This document shows, one piece after another, positions 18,949-27,469 of a DNA stretch of 55,189 nt. The translations under genes and the position numbers were made by a program. This stretch comes from Paenibacillus dendritiformis. Its GTDB lineage: Bacteria > Bacillota > Bacilli > Paenibacillales > Paenibacillaceae. Positions within the stretch are counted from its first letter, which is position 1; every line of letters begins with the position of its first letter. The DNA lies in contig NZ_LDIG01000205.1 in NCBI RefSeq assembly GCF_015845845.1, positions 1 to 55,189 of the forward strand. The letters run 5' to 3'. Below the pieces are notes generated by a model that ran no database searches, was not told where the DNA came from, and saw only the letters and a list, made by a program, of their open reading frames with translations.

Positions 18949-19449
18949 TTACCATTGGCTGAACACATCGGCGGTGCCCTTCACATTGCCCCGGATGCGG
19001 ATGCGGTATCTCTCGCCATCCTTGATGCCCTTGAAGGCGACTTCGTCCGCGGTCCAGCCGACATACCCCGTCTTGGTATCTTCCCTGATCCAGCCGGACC
19101 ATGGATAGTACCGTTCCAGCTCGACATCGAATTCGGTATTGTTCCCGGTATTTTTCTCAGTTGTCAGATAGACCAAAATATTTTTCCGGTGGCTGTCCTT
19201 CGGAATGTCGATATCGTTCGGAATCTGATAGTGGGTCGTCGTCTCGAAGGTGGCCGTCCAGTGGTAGATGGCCGTGCCGTTAAATGGAACCACGTTCTTT
19301 ATGTAGATCTGGGAGCTCCCGCGTTCAGGTGCATTCTGCTGATTCCAGTCGTGTGGGCCGGAACCTTGCGCGAACAAGGTGGCGGGGGAAAGGAGACTGA
19401 CTGCCATAGCGATTGCGGCGACACGTTTCGTCCATTTACGCGTAAACAA
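18949..19449 (-). CDS. Small secreted protein of unknown function
   Basis: A 166-residue product. Residues 1-27 form a clear Sec signal peptide (positively charged start, hydrophobic AAIAMAVSLLSPATLFA, likely cut after AQG or FAQ). The mature part is rich in aromatic, Thr and Asn residues, has no Cys, and alternates in a way typical of beta-strands; I recognise no family. The start is TTG with AGGAGGT eight bases upstream on the minus strand. Promoter-side DNA holds a Fur-box-like sequence and an inverted repeat. Stands alone, convergent with the HPr-like gene. Confidence 0.7.
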   Translation of the reverse strand: MFTRKWTKRVAAIAMAVSLLSPATLFAQGSGPHDWNQQNAPERGSSQIYIKNVVPFNGTAIYHWTATFETTTHYQIPNDIDIPKDSHRKNILVYLTTEKNTGNNTEFDVELERYYPWSGWIREDTKTGYVGWTADEVAFKGIKDGERYRIRIRGNVKGTADVFSQW

Positions 19450-19495
19450 CAGAAATTACCTCCTCTTTCAACAAATAGAATAATTACAACTAGAA

Positions 19496-19531
19496 TGTAA
19501 CACAAGTTACATCAAATGACAATGAAAATCA
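19496..19531. promoter_or_regulatory. Inverted repeat plus Fur/PerR-like box between divergent genes
   Basis: TGTAACACAAGTTACA (19496-19511) is a 6+6 bp inverted repeat with a 4-nt centre. TGACAATGAAAATCA (19517-19531) matches the 7-1-7 Fur consensus TGATAATNATTATCA at 11 of 14 defined positions. Both lie upstream of the minus-strand secreted protein gene, within about 85 bases of its start. Confidence 0.4.
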
Positions 19532-19687
19532 TTTAGCCCGTCTAGTCGAAAGCGGTTGCCTACATGAAGGACAGTCAGGCTGTTCGGAAAATAATTCATG
19601 CGCGGGTGCAACCTATTTGGTCATCTCCTCGTTTAAAACGTAAGCAAGTTGATAAACTTACCAATATAAGCGATGGAGGGGTATGGG

Positions 19688-20464
19688 ATGATGAATCTGA
19701 ACGCACATGGACGGAAGTGGCGGCGGACGGCGGTGGCAGCCGTCGTCGTCGGCACATTGCTGTTCGGCGCATGGGGAGCCGCCGCTCCACAGTCGGCACA
19801 GGCGGCAGGGGAGGCTGCGATTATGGACAGAAACACGATTACGGTTGTGGGACAAGGCGACTTGGAGGTTGCGCCGGATATTGCTTATGTCGATATCGTC
19901 ACGGAATCGAAGGCGGATACGGCTGCGCAAGCTCAAAAGCTGAATGCTGCGGCATTCGACAAGGCGAAGCAGGTGTTAACGAAATACGGAATTGCGGATA
20001 CTCAAGTGAAAACGACCGATTTTTCCGTCAACCCGGTATATAAATACGCGGAGAACAGCGAACCGAAGGTCGTCGGTTATGAAGCCCGCCACGCCGTTCG
20101 CGTGACGTACCGCGACCTCGCGAAGCTGGGCAATCTGGTGGACGCGGTAGCCGGAGCCGACGCGACGCGGGTGCAGCAGATTCAATTCGATATCGAGAAG
20201 CGCGACGCCTTCGAGTCCCAGGTGCTTGAAAAGGCTGTGAAGCATGCGGCGAGCAAGGCCGGCGCGCTGGCCAAGGCGGCCAATCGCCAAGTCGGACCGG
20301 CGCTCGCGATTGTGGAATCCGGCGCGGATTGGCAGCCGGTGCGGGTCATGAACGAAAAGCTGTCGATGATGAACGCTTCCGCCGCCGACGCTGCCGGTTC
20401 CGCTCCTCAAGGCGGCCAGGTGAAGCTGCGCGCGCAAGTGCAGGTCCTGTTCGAAATGAAATAA
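19688..20464 (+). CDS. SIMPL domain (DUF541) secreted protein
   Basis: A 258-residue exported protein. A signal peptide (charged RKWRR, then AVAAVVVGTLLFGAWGAAA, cleavage near AQA-A) leads into a SIMPL/DUF541 domain (about 45-255) that starts with ITVVGQGDLEVAPDIAYVDI, the family hallmark. Homologues (E. coli YggE, Brucella BP26) are periplasmic or surface oligomers linked to oxidative stress resistance, with unclear molecular function. ATG 19688 is chosen because GGAGGGG lies about 8 nt upstream; the frame extends back to 19673. Confidence 0.85.
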   Translation: MMNLNAHGRKWRRTAVAAVVVGTLLFGAWGAAAPQSAQAAGEAAIMDRNTITVVGQGDLEVAPDIAYVDIVTESKADTAAQAQKLNAAAFDKAKQVLTKYGIADTQVKTTDFSVNPVYKYAENSEPKVVGYEARHAVRVTYRDLAKLGNLVDAVAGADATRVQQIQFDIEKRDAFESQVLEKAVKHAASKAGALAKAANRQVGPALAIVESGADWQPVRVMNEKLSMMNASAADAAGSAPQGGQVKLRAQVQVLFEMK

Positions 20465-20480
20465 GATCGGAAGAGACGGA

Positions 20481-20529
20481 AGGCCCCTTCCCGGCGCCGC
20501 GGCGATTCGCGGACGGGCGAGGGGCTTTT
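20481..20529 (+). terminator. Terminator after the SIMPL gene
   Basis: GC-rich stem GGCCCCTTCCCG / CGGGCGAGGGGC with an internal loop, followed by TTTT. Confidence 0.75.
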
Positions 20530-20631
20530 GCGCGAAGCTACAAAAATGTGGGTGGGAGTCCTTTAGCTGGATGAAATGAGTCAATCCATTGAAGATGGAT
20601 GTATGCATTTGTCGAAATTACGTAAAAATAG

Positions 20632-20660
20632 TTGTATCACCAAGCAAAACGATGTATATT
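20632..20660 (+). promoter_or_regulatory. Promoter of the potABCD transcript
   Basis: TTGTAT at 20632-20637, 17-base spacer, TATATT at 20655-20660. The predicted start is near 20667, only some 30 nt before the leader terminator hairpin. Confidence 0.6.
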
Positions 20661-20694
20661 GGATATGCAAAAACGCCAACGTGAACGAACGGGA

Positions 20695-20722
20695 AGCCAT
20701 ACCAACGGATATGGCTTTTTTT
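20695..20722 (+). terminator. Leader terminator / attenuator before potA
   Basis: AGCCATA / TATGGCT, a 7-bp stem with loop CCAACGGA, followed by TTTTTTT: a textbook intrinsic terminator about 130 nt upstream of potA and just downstream of a promoter. The gene it ends would be a ~55-nt RNA, so either it is an attenuator controlling potABCD or it ends a tiny sRNA. The preceding bases can form a small hairpin whose loop contains ACGA, while this loop contains ACGG. Confidence 0.75.
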
Positions 20723-20853
20723 GCTTAATGGATAAGAGGACAAGGTATGCGCATATGCATTCTTATCGCATATTATCCGATTTTCGCGGCGGCGTCGTCC
20801 CGACCGGAGCGGCTTGCCGTATCCCGTGGATAGGCTGACGATATAAGGGGTTG

Positions 20854-21825
20854 ATGCTCTTGATACAACTGGTAAATGTGGAGAAGCACTTTGCCGGGCA
20901 ACCCGTAGTACATCCTTTGTCGCTCACGATTGATGAGGGAGAATTTCTAACGCTGCTCGGCCCAAGTGGTTGTGGCAAGACCACGATTTTGCGTATGATT
21001 GCCGGCTTCGAGCTGCCTACGGCAGGAGAGATTCGGTTGGACGGCGTAAACGTGACGCAATTGCCTCCGAACAAACGGGATCTGAATCTCGTATTCCAGC
21101 ATTACGCTCTGTTCCCCCATATGACGGTGGAGCAAAATATTCAATTTGGCCTGAAAATGAAAAAAATACCGCAAGCGGAACAGCGTGAGCGCATTGCCGA
21201 AGCGATTCGGCTGACACAGCTGACTCCGCTCGCTGCGCGATATCCGCATCAGTTGTCCGGTGGACAGCAGCAGCGTGTCGCCATTGCGCGGGCGATTGCC
21301 AACAAGCCGAAGGTGCTGCTCCTGGATGAGCCGCTCGGCGCGCTTGACTTGCAGCTCCGCAAGAACCTGCAGAGCGAATTGAAGCAGCTGCAGCGGAATT
21401 TGGGAATTACGTTTGTCTATGTCACTCACGATCAGGAAGAAGCGATGATGATGTCCGACCGGATCGTCATCATGAACAACGGCCGCGTCGAGCAGGTGGG
21501 AGCGCCTAAAGAAATTTACGAACGCCCGGAGACGTTGTTTGCCGCTACGTTCGTCGGCGAGAACAACGTGTTCTACGAAGACAATATGTTCGCCGTCCGT
21601 CCGGAGAAGATTCGCATCTCGGAGGAGACGGAAGGGGCGCGCAAGGCAGGAATTATACAGGACATTGTCTATTTGGGGAATATTCATAAATTGATTGTTC
21701 ATATGGAAAATGAACAGACAACGGTGACGGCCGTGCTTGATTTTACGGACACCCGTTCCTGGCAAATCGGACAGCGTGTCGGCGTTCATTGGAACGCGAG
21801 AGACGAGGTGATTATCGGCCCATGA
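20854..21825 (+). CDS. potA: Spermidine/putrescine ABC transporter, ATP-binding protein
   Basis: ATPase subunit of the polyamine importer, 323 residues. Walker [10 protein letters not shown] (from residue 36), ABC signature [14 protein letters not shown], Walker [13 protein letters not shown] and the switch His in [13 protein letters not shown] are all intact. The C-terminal TOBE-type regulatory region (about 240-320) contains [11 protein letters not shown]. Start is uncertain: AAGGGG at 20845-20850 is very close to ATG 20854, and TTG 20860 has better spacing and gives [11 protein letters not shown]. Stop overlaps the potB start by four bases (ATGA). Confidence 0.92.
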   Translation: MLLIQLVNVEKHFAGQPVVHPLSLTIDEGEFLTLLGPSGCGKTTILRMIAGFELPTAGEIRLDGVNVTQLPPNKRDLNLVFQHYALFPHMTVEQNIQFGLKMKKIPQAEQRERIAEAIRLTQLTPLAARYPHQLSGGQQQRVAIARAIANKPKVLLLDEPLGALDLQLRKNLQSELKQLQRNLGITFVYVTHDQEEAMMMSDRIVIMNNGRVEQVGAPKEIYERPETLFAATFVGENNVFYEDNMFAVRPEKIRISEETEGARKAGIIQDIVYLGNIHKLIVHMENEQTTVTAVLDFTDTRSWQIGQRVGVHWNARDEVIIGP

Positions 21826-22673
21826 GACGCTCCTTCGGCATCATTGCGCCGGTCGTGTTGTGGCTGACGATATTTCTCGTCGTGCCGATGATCGCGGTCT
21901 TTGCCGTATCTTTCATGCAACGCGACGAGTTGGGCAATGTCGTATTTACGTTTACGCTCGAACATTACGCCCGCTTTTTTGACCCGCTCTATTTGGGCAT
22001 TTACTGGGATACGCTATGGCTCTCGCTTGTGACGACAGCGATCTGCCTGCTGCTCGCTTATCCGCTGGCCTATTACATTTCCCAGGCGAGCCCGGGGCGG
22101 CAGAAGATGTGGCTCATTCTCATTACGATTCCGTTCTGGATCAACTTCTTGATTCGCGCCTATGCCTGGGTGCTGCTGCTGCGGACGCAGGGCATCGTGA
22201 ACCAGGTGCTGCTGGATGTCGGATGGATTCAAGAGCCGCTCCAGATGCTGTATACCAAAGGAGCCGTGCTGCTCGGGATGGTGTATACGTTCATCCCGTT
22301 CATGGTGCTGCCCATTTATGTCGCTCTGGAGCAAATGGACAAGCGGCTGCTGGAGGCGGCCAGCGATCTCGGGGCAGGCCGCTGGAGCGCATTCTGGCAT
22401 ATTACGCTGCCGCAGACGAGGTCCGGGATTATGACCGGAAGCGTGCTCGTGTTCGTCACGACGACAGGCATGTTCGTGGTCACCGATATTTTGGGCGGCG
22501 CCAAGGCGCAGATGCTAAGCAATATTATTCAGAACCAGTTCCTCGGGGCGCGCAACTGGCCGTTCGGCTCTGCCTTGTCGGTGGTGTTCGTCATCAGCGC
22601 CCTGATTATTATCGGATTGTTCCAACGGGCGCTCCGATCCAAATATGAGGCATCGAAGGAGGCGAGGGCATGA
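21822..22673 (+). CDS. potB: Spermidine/putrescine ABC transporter permease
   Basis: Integral membrane permease of 283 residues with six predicted membrane spans, beginning [21 protein letters not shown]. The EAA loop that docks onto PotA reads [21 protein letters not shown] near residue 182. The ATG at 21822 overlaps the potA TGA; the longer frame from 21789 lies inside potA. Stop overlaps potC by four bases, so potABC are translationally coupled. Confidence 0.92.
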   Translation: MRRSFGIIAPVVLWLTIFLVVPMIAVFAVSFMQRDELGNVVFTFTLEHYARFFDPLYLGIYWDTLWLSLVTTAICLLLAYPLAYYISQASPGRQKMWLILITIPFWINFLIRAYAWVLLLRTQGIVNQVLLDVGWIQEPLQMLYTKGAVLLGMVYTFIPFMVLPIYVALEQMDKRLLEAASDLGAGRWSAFWHITLPQTRSGIMTGSVLVFVTTTGMFVVTDILGGAKAQMLSNIIQNQFLGARNWPFGSALSVVFVISALIIIGLFQRALRSKYEASKEARA

Positions 22674-23488
22674 AGACAGCATCCGCATCGAAGCAGCACC
22701 CGCTGTTGGCTTGCCACTCGTTCCTGCTGCTTCTGTTCATTTATATTCCGATCATATTGATTATGGTTTTTTCATTTAATGATTCGCGGCTGAATGCAAG
22801 CTGGAGCGGATTTACCTTCAAATGGTACGGGTCGTTGTTCCAGAACCGGCAGGTGATGGAGGCGCTGAGCAACAGCCTCATTATCGCGCTCGTATCGACG
22901 GTGTTATCCACGGTATTCGGCACGATGGCAGCGCTTGCGATGCGGCGCATGCTGAGCCGGGTGAAAAAAGGAATCGCCGGCCTGCTCTACTTGCCAATCA
23001 TCGTGCCGGACATCATTATGGGCCTGTCGCTGCTCGTGCTGTTCAGCCAACTGAATATGCCACTCGGCAAGACGACGGTCATCATCGCGCATATTACGTT
23101 CAGCATCTCGTATGTATATGTCATCGTCTCCTCGCGGCTGGCAAATATGGGGGGACAACTGGAAGAGGCGGCTTCGGATCTGGGAGCCACGCCATGGCAG
23201 ACATTCCGCTACATCACCCTGCCGTCGATATGGCCGGGCATTATCGCGGGAGCGCTGATTGCCTTTACGCTGTCGATCGACGATTTCCTGATCAGCTTTT
23301 TCGTGGCGGGGCCGAACTCGACCACGCTGCCGATCTATATTTACGGTTCGGTCAAGCGCGGCATATCGCCGGAAATTAACGCGCTGTGCACGCTGCTCAT
23401 TTTACTCAGCGTCGGACTGATTGTGCTGGCGCAGTGGATGCTGAACCGGGGCAACGGCGAGAAGAAAAGCTCGATGCTGCCGTTTTAA
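22670..23488 (+). CDS. potC: Spermidine/putrescine ABC transporter permease
   Basis: Second membrane subunit of the importer, 272 residues, six predicted spans, FSFNDSR after the first span as in PotC proteins, and the EAA loop [21 protein letters not shown]. Starts within the last four bases of potB. Confidence 0.92.
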   Translation: MKTASASKQHPLLACHSFLLLLFIYIPIILIMVFSFNDSRLNASWSGFTFKWYGSLFQNRQVMEALSNSLIIALVSTVLSTVFGTMAALAMRRMLSRVKKGIAGLLYLPIIVPDIIMGLSLLVLFSQLNMPLGKTTVIIAHITFSISYVYVIVSSRLANMGGQLEEAASDLGATPWQTFRYITLPSIWPGIIAGALIAFTLSIDDFLISFFVAGPNSTTLPIYIYGSVKRGISPEINALCTLLILLSVGLIVLAQWMLNRGNGEKKSSMLPF

Positions 23489-23552
23489 AACGAATCGCTG
23501 CAATTGAAAATGAATCATTGGGATCCTGCGGATCAGAGAGGGGTAGAAAGAA

Positions 23553-24596
23553 TTGAAAAAAATGAAATGGTTCGCTGCCGTATTGGCGGGAGTGCTGACA
23601 ATCTCCGCGTTGGCCGGATGCTCTTCGAGCAAAGATACGTTGAATTTGTATACGTGGGCGGATAATTTCAATCCAGAGATGATTGAGAAGTTCGAACAGG
23701 AGAACAACGTCAAGGTAAATATGGCGGTGTTCGCGAACAATGAGGAGCTTCTGGCCAAGATCAAGGCCGGCGGAGCTAATTATGATCTGATACAGCCATC
23801 GGATTATATGGTGGCCAGCATGATTAAGCAGGATTTGCTTGAGACGATCAACAAGGACAACATCCCGAACTTCCAATACGTAGTAGACCGTTTCAAAAAT
23901 CCGGCATATGACCCGAACAGCGAGCATTCCATTATTTATATGTGGGGCGTAACGGGCATTGCCTATAATAAGAAGCATATTGCCGAGCCGCCGACAAGCT
24001 GGGCCGATCTGTGGAAGGACGAGTACAAGGGCAAGGTTCTGCTGTTGGACGACAATCGCGAGATTATCGGGATGGCGCTCAAAAAGGCAGGAAAATCGAA
24101 CAGCACGGATAACGAGGCCGACATCAATGCGGCGGCGGACGACTTGCGGAAGCTGGTGCCGAACGTGGTTGCGTTCGATACGGACAACATCAAGCAGAAG
24201 ATGATCCAGGAAGAAGGCTGGATCGGGACGGTATGGTCCGGCGACGCGGCTTTCATCGCGGCGGAGAATCCGGATGTGGCCTATGTCGTTCCACAGGAAG
24301 GCAGCACGATCTTCGCGGATACCTACGCTATCCCGAAGGGAGCCAAGAACAAGGAGTTGGCCGAGAAATTCATCAACTTCATGCTTGATCCGGAGAACAG
24401 CGCGAAGAACTACGAGTTCGTCGGCTACAGCAACCCGGTTACGAAGGCGAAGGAATTCCATAGCGAGGAATATTTGAACAATCCGATGATCAACCTGACC
24501 GATGAAGAGCTTGAGCGTACGGAATGGCTGCTCGATGTCGGCAAGTCGATTCAATTGTATGACCGCCTGTGGACCGAGCTGAAGAGCGGCCGATAA
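23553..24596 (+). CDS. potD: Spermidine/putrescine-binding lipoprotein
   Basis: Substrate-binding protein of 347 residues, lipid-anchored: lipobox LAGC with Cys23. The mature protein starts with a PotD-typical LNLYTWADNFNPEMIEKFE and contains the later YAIPKGAKNKELAEKFINF segment. TTG start at 23553 with GAGGGGT upstream. The 64-nt gap from potC contains no terminator; the operon ends at the strong terminator at 24656. Choice between spermidine, putrescine or another polyamine cannot be read from the sequence. Confidence 0.92.
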   Translation: MKKMKWFAAVLAGVLTISALAGCSSSKDTLNLYTWADNFNPEMIEKFEQENNVKVNMAVFANNEELLAKIKAGGANYDLIQPSDYMVASMIKQDLLETINKDNIPNFQYVVDRFKNPAYDPNSEHSIIYMWGVTGIAYNKKHIAEPPTSWADLWKDEYKGKVLLLDDNREIIGMALKKAGKSNSTDNEADINAAADDLRKLVPNVVAFDTDNIKQKMIQEEGWIGTVWSGDAAFIAAENPDVAYVVPQEGSTIFADTYAIPKGAKNKELAEKFINFMLDPENSAKNYEFVGYSNPVTKAKEFHSEEYLNNPMINLTDEELERTEWLLDVGKSIQLYDRLWTELKSGR

Positions 24597-24655
24597 GGCC
24601 AGAAGCTGGTATATCCAATCGACAAGCGGTGCAGGATTTGAAGTCTATTTATATG

Positions 24656-24692
24656 GCACTATCCGGAATTTCAGTCCGGATAGTGCTTTTTT
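24656..24692 (+). terminator. Intrinsic terminator of potABCD
   Basis: Perfect 12-bp stem GCACTATCCGGA / TCCGGATAGTGC, 7-nt loop, followed by TTTTTT. Confidence 0.95.
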
Positions 24693-24755
24693 ATGCCTTC
24701 GGAATGGGGGGGTGGTCGTAAATTGTCGAAAAAGATATAAAAATGATATACCATA

Positions 24756-24779
24756 TGATATAATATAAAAACGCTTACA
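24756..24779 (+). promoter_or_regulatory. Extended -10 promoter with overlapping cre-like site
   Basis: TGATATAAT (24756-24764) is an extended -10. TAAAAACGCTTACA at 24766-24779 fits the CcpA consensus TGWAANCGNTNWCA at 13 of 14 positions and covers the expected transcription start, a repressing position. It lies ahead of the AraC-type regulator gene. Confidence 0.65.
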
Positions 24780-24835
24780 GACGAAAAAAGTCTCATTCGC
24801 AATTTGTCAATTCGATAGTAGGGGGCCATGGGGAA

Positions 24836-27127
24836 ATGCGATGGAATCATTTTAAATCCAAGCTGTTATTTAAATATATACTGTCGTATTTATCGATTTT
24901 TTTGGTGCCCTTGATTGTGATGACGTTTATTATTTATCAGAATGCCGTTAATAACCTGCGATCCGAGATCGAGCAATCGAGCATCAGCCAATTGGAGCAG
25001 GCGAAGCGGAATATCGACGGGCGGATGAAGGAGCTGGAAGAGATCGCGGCCCGGATCAGCTTCGACAGCAAGCTGACTCCTTATATGGTCCGCCACGCCT
25101 ATTATGGCGGGGAAGCGATCGATACACTGGATAAATATAAGGCGAACAGCTCGATCGTGAATGAGATGTTTTTATATTTTCATGGCGACGATGTGATCTA
25201 CTCCTGCCGTGGGATGATGTCGGTCGACACGATGTTCGACTATGTGTATAACTTCTCCAGTTGGAACAAGAATACGTTCGTTCGGGACCTGAATGCCGTG
25301 AAGGTGCCGACGATGCGGCCCACCGAGCAGGTGACCGTGAACCGCCATGGCCAGAACCGGATGCTGGCTTATCTGGTGCCGATTCCGACGAATCAGGGCT
25401 ATAAGCAAGGCACCGTTACCTACTTGATTGAAGAGTCGATGCTGACGGGGATGATGGAGTCGGTTCTGAGCAATTTCCAGGGCAATGCCTATATCTTTGA
25501 CCAGGACGGCCGGGTGCTGGCCGCAGCGAGCCATGGCGGCGAGATGGAAGAGGAAGCGGTGCGGCGGCTTGCCTCCGTAGAGGCGGGCATCCATACGGAA
25601 CAGCTCGGCGAAGTGCAGCAATCCGTCGTCGCCGTCAAGTCGGATTCCAACGGCTGGACATATGTCACCGCGATGCCGTCGAAGCAGTTTTTCGGCCGCG
25701 TCGTTCATATCCAGACCTTTATTTTAATGATTTTCGCGGTGACGATTTTGTTCGGCTCGATGCTGGCCATCCTGCTTGCCAAGCGGCAGTATCACCCGAT
25801 TCGCGATCTTCTCGAGTTCGCGAATCTGAAGCGCGGAACCGGCGAAGCGGCGGAGGATGGAGACAAAGGAAAGACAGAGCTGGAATGGATTCGGGAGACG
25901 CTGCTGTCCTATCGGAATCAGGTGGATCTGCAGGAGCCGTATGCCCGGAATCAGTATTTGCTGACGCTGTTGAAGCGCGGCGCCCCGAGCCGGGAGGATG
26001 CCGAGGAAATGCTGCAGCAACTAGGGATTGTCCTCTCCGGCAGGAGCATGTTTGTTATCATTATTGCATGGGAATATATGGTAGATCGGGTGTATTCCGC
26101 GCAGGAACGGGAAGTGTTCGTGCAGCAATTTACGGAGTTCGGGCTGGCGAGAGGGAAAGCGATGGCCTATGGCGTCGAGCTGTCCCACACCGAGCAGTTG
26201 GCGCTCATTGTCAGCATGGAGGCGGAGTCGGAGACGGATGACGAAGCGCGCATGGAAGCGATCGTGGAGGATGTGCACCGGCTTGTCGAGGAGCATATGA
26301 CCGCCATTCCGACGATGGGCATCGGCAGCTTGTACGCGAGTCCCGAGCAGCTCAATCAATCTTATATTGAAGCCGCTTCGGCGCTGGAATACCGGATTGT
26401 GAACGGCAAGGGCAGCGTCACGTTCTTCTCCAATCTGACCTATGAGCAGGATCAGAATTTCTGGATCGCCAAAGATTCCCTCATCAAGCTGACGCAGAGC
26501 TTGAAGCAGGGCAATGCGACCGTGGCGGTGGACACGATCGGAGCGGTGTTCCGGAAGCTGCAGCAGCAGGAGCCGGCGATCCCGCTGCTGCGCTGCATGT
26601 GCTTCGATGTGCTGAATACGGTGCTGAAAACCGCCTCTGAGCTGGGCTTGACGGAGACGGCGCAGCAGGTGCCCGATCTGGCGAAGTTCGAGACGCTGGA
26701 GCAGCTGGAGGCGAAGCTGTGCGAGCTGGTTGTCTATATTTGCAGCCAAGTGGAGCATCAGGAAGAGACGGAGCAGCGCTCGTTGACCGACGAGGTCGTC
26801 ACCTATATCTCGGAGCACTATTGCGAATATGATCTGAGTCTAGAGAAGCTGGCGGAGATGTATCGGGTATCCGTCTCTTATTTGAGCCGGTCCATCAAGG
26901 ACAAGACCGGGCACACGTTCTCGCAGCATGTGTGGCAGCTCCGCATGGATGAAGTGATCCGCCATCTGAAAAGCGGCAACGAACCGCTCAAGGATATTAT
27001 TATCCGGGTCGGTTACATGGATGTGCCGAATTTTATCCGTAAATTCAAGAAAGAAACCGGACATACGCCGGGACAATACCGGAAGCTGTACGGAACCGGA
27101 GGTCATTCCTCCGAGATGGAGGAGTAG
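24836..27127 (+). CDS. Membrane-anchored AraC-family regulator of sugar transport
   Basis: A 763-residue one-component regulator. Membrane segments at about 12-35 and 291-313 bound an extracytoplasmic sensor of about 255 residues (Cache-like by layout); a cytoplasmic region follows, and two AraC helix-turn-helix motifs fill the C-terminus (about 655-755: DLSLEKLAEMYRVSVSYLSR and PLKDIIIRVGYMDVPNFIRK). In Paenibacillus such proteins sit beside LplABC-type importers and activate them; here the importer follows 343 bases downstream. ATG 24836 follows a purine-rich GGGGA. A cre-like site overlaps its promoter. Confidence 0.88.
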   Translation: MRWNHFKSKLLFKYILSYLSIFLVPLIVMTFIIYQNAVNNLRSEIEQSSISQLEQAKRNIDGRMKELEEIAARISFDSKLTPYMVRHAYYGGEAIDTLDKYKANSSIVNEMFLYFHGDDVIYSCRGMMSVDTMFDYVYNFSSWNKNTFVRDLNAVKVPTMRPTEQVTVNRHGQNRMLAYLVPIPTNQGYKQGTVTYLIEESMLTGMMESVLSNFQGNAYIFDQDGRVLAAASHGGEMEEEAVRRLASVEAGIHTEQLGEVQQSVVAVKSDSNGWTYVTAMPSKQFFGRVVHIQTFILMIFAVTILFGSMLAILLAKRQYHPIRDLLEFANLKRGTGEAAEDGDKGKTELEWIRETLLSYRNQVDLQEPYARNQYLLTLLKRGAPSREDAEEMLQQLGIVLSGRSMFVIIIAWEYMVDRVYSAQEREVFVQQFTEFGLARGKAMAYGVELSHTEQLALIVSMEAESETDDEARMEAIVEDVHRLVEEHMTAIPTMGIGSLYASPEQLNQSYIEAASALEYRIVNGKGSVTFFSNLTYEQDQNFWIAKDSLIKLTQSLKQGNATVAVDTIGAVFRKLQQQEPAIPLLRCMCFDVLNTVLKTASELGLTETAQQVPDLAKFETLEQLEAKLCELVVYICSQVEHQEETEQRSLTDEVVTYISEHYCEYDLSLEKLAEMYRVSVSYLSRSIKDKTGHTFSQHVWQLRMDEVIRHLKSGNEPLKDIIIRVGYMDVPNFIRKFKKETGHTPGQYRKLYGTGGHSSEMEE

Positions 27128-27135
27128 CGATGGAA

Positions 27136-27177
27136 GGCAGGCATTTTCTCCGCAGGGAGAGGGTGTCTGCCGTTTTT
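27136..27177 (+). terminator. Terminator after the AraC regulator gene
   Basis: Long stem GGCAG...CTCC / GGGAG...CTGCC with an imperfect middle, followed by GTTTTTT. Confidence 0.85.
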
Positions 27178-27224
27178 TATTGTTGAGCAAGGGGATGTGT
27201 CGATTTTGCGATGCAAGCGTTCAC

Positions 27225-27270
27225 ATCAAAAATGACCTATTTTCTCCTATCAGACGAATCCGAAATGACA
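27225..27270 (+). promoter_or_regulatory. Direct repeats, possible AraC-regulator operators
   Basis: ATCAAAAATGACC (27225-27237) and ATCCGAAATGACA (27258-27270) agree at 10 of 13 positions and are 33 bases apart (about three turns). Very similar words occur at 34238-34265 in front of the second ABC unit. Operator function for the adjacent AraC-type regulator is inferred. Confidence 0.4.
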
Positions 27271-27340
27271 GCGCTTTATAAGGGAAACGCTTCTTATTGA
27301 CAGGCGAAGATGTAGAAGTTGACCGTGCGGAATCGACATA

Positions 27341-27387
27341 TTTACGGGCAGAAGGCCCGATGGCTACAATTTGTGTAAGCGTTAGCA
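27341..27387 (+). promoter_or_regulatory. Candidate promoter and cre site of the ABC importer
   Basis: TTTACG (27341-27346), an 18-base spacer and TACAAT (27365-27370). TGTAAGCGTTAGCA at 27374-27387 fits the CcpA cre consensus at 13 of 14 positions and would cover the start of transcription. Together with the repeats above, the 342-base gap is fully regulatory. Confidence 0.55.
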
Positions 27388-27469
27388 AGGCGCGAGACAG
27401 CCAAGCTGACCGCGCAACCTATAGACATCAAGACTATTGCCTATCATTTGAGAGGAGGGAGTGGAGACG

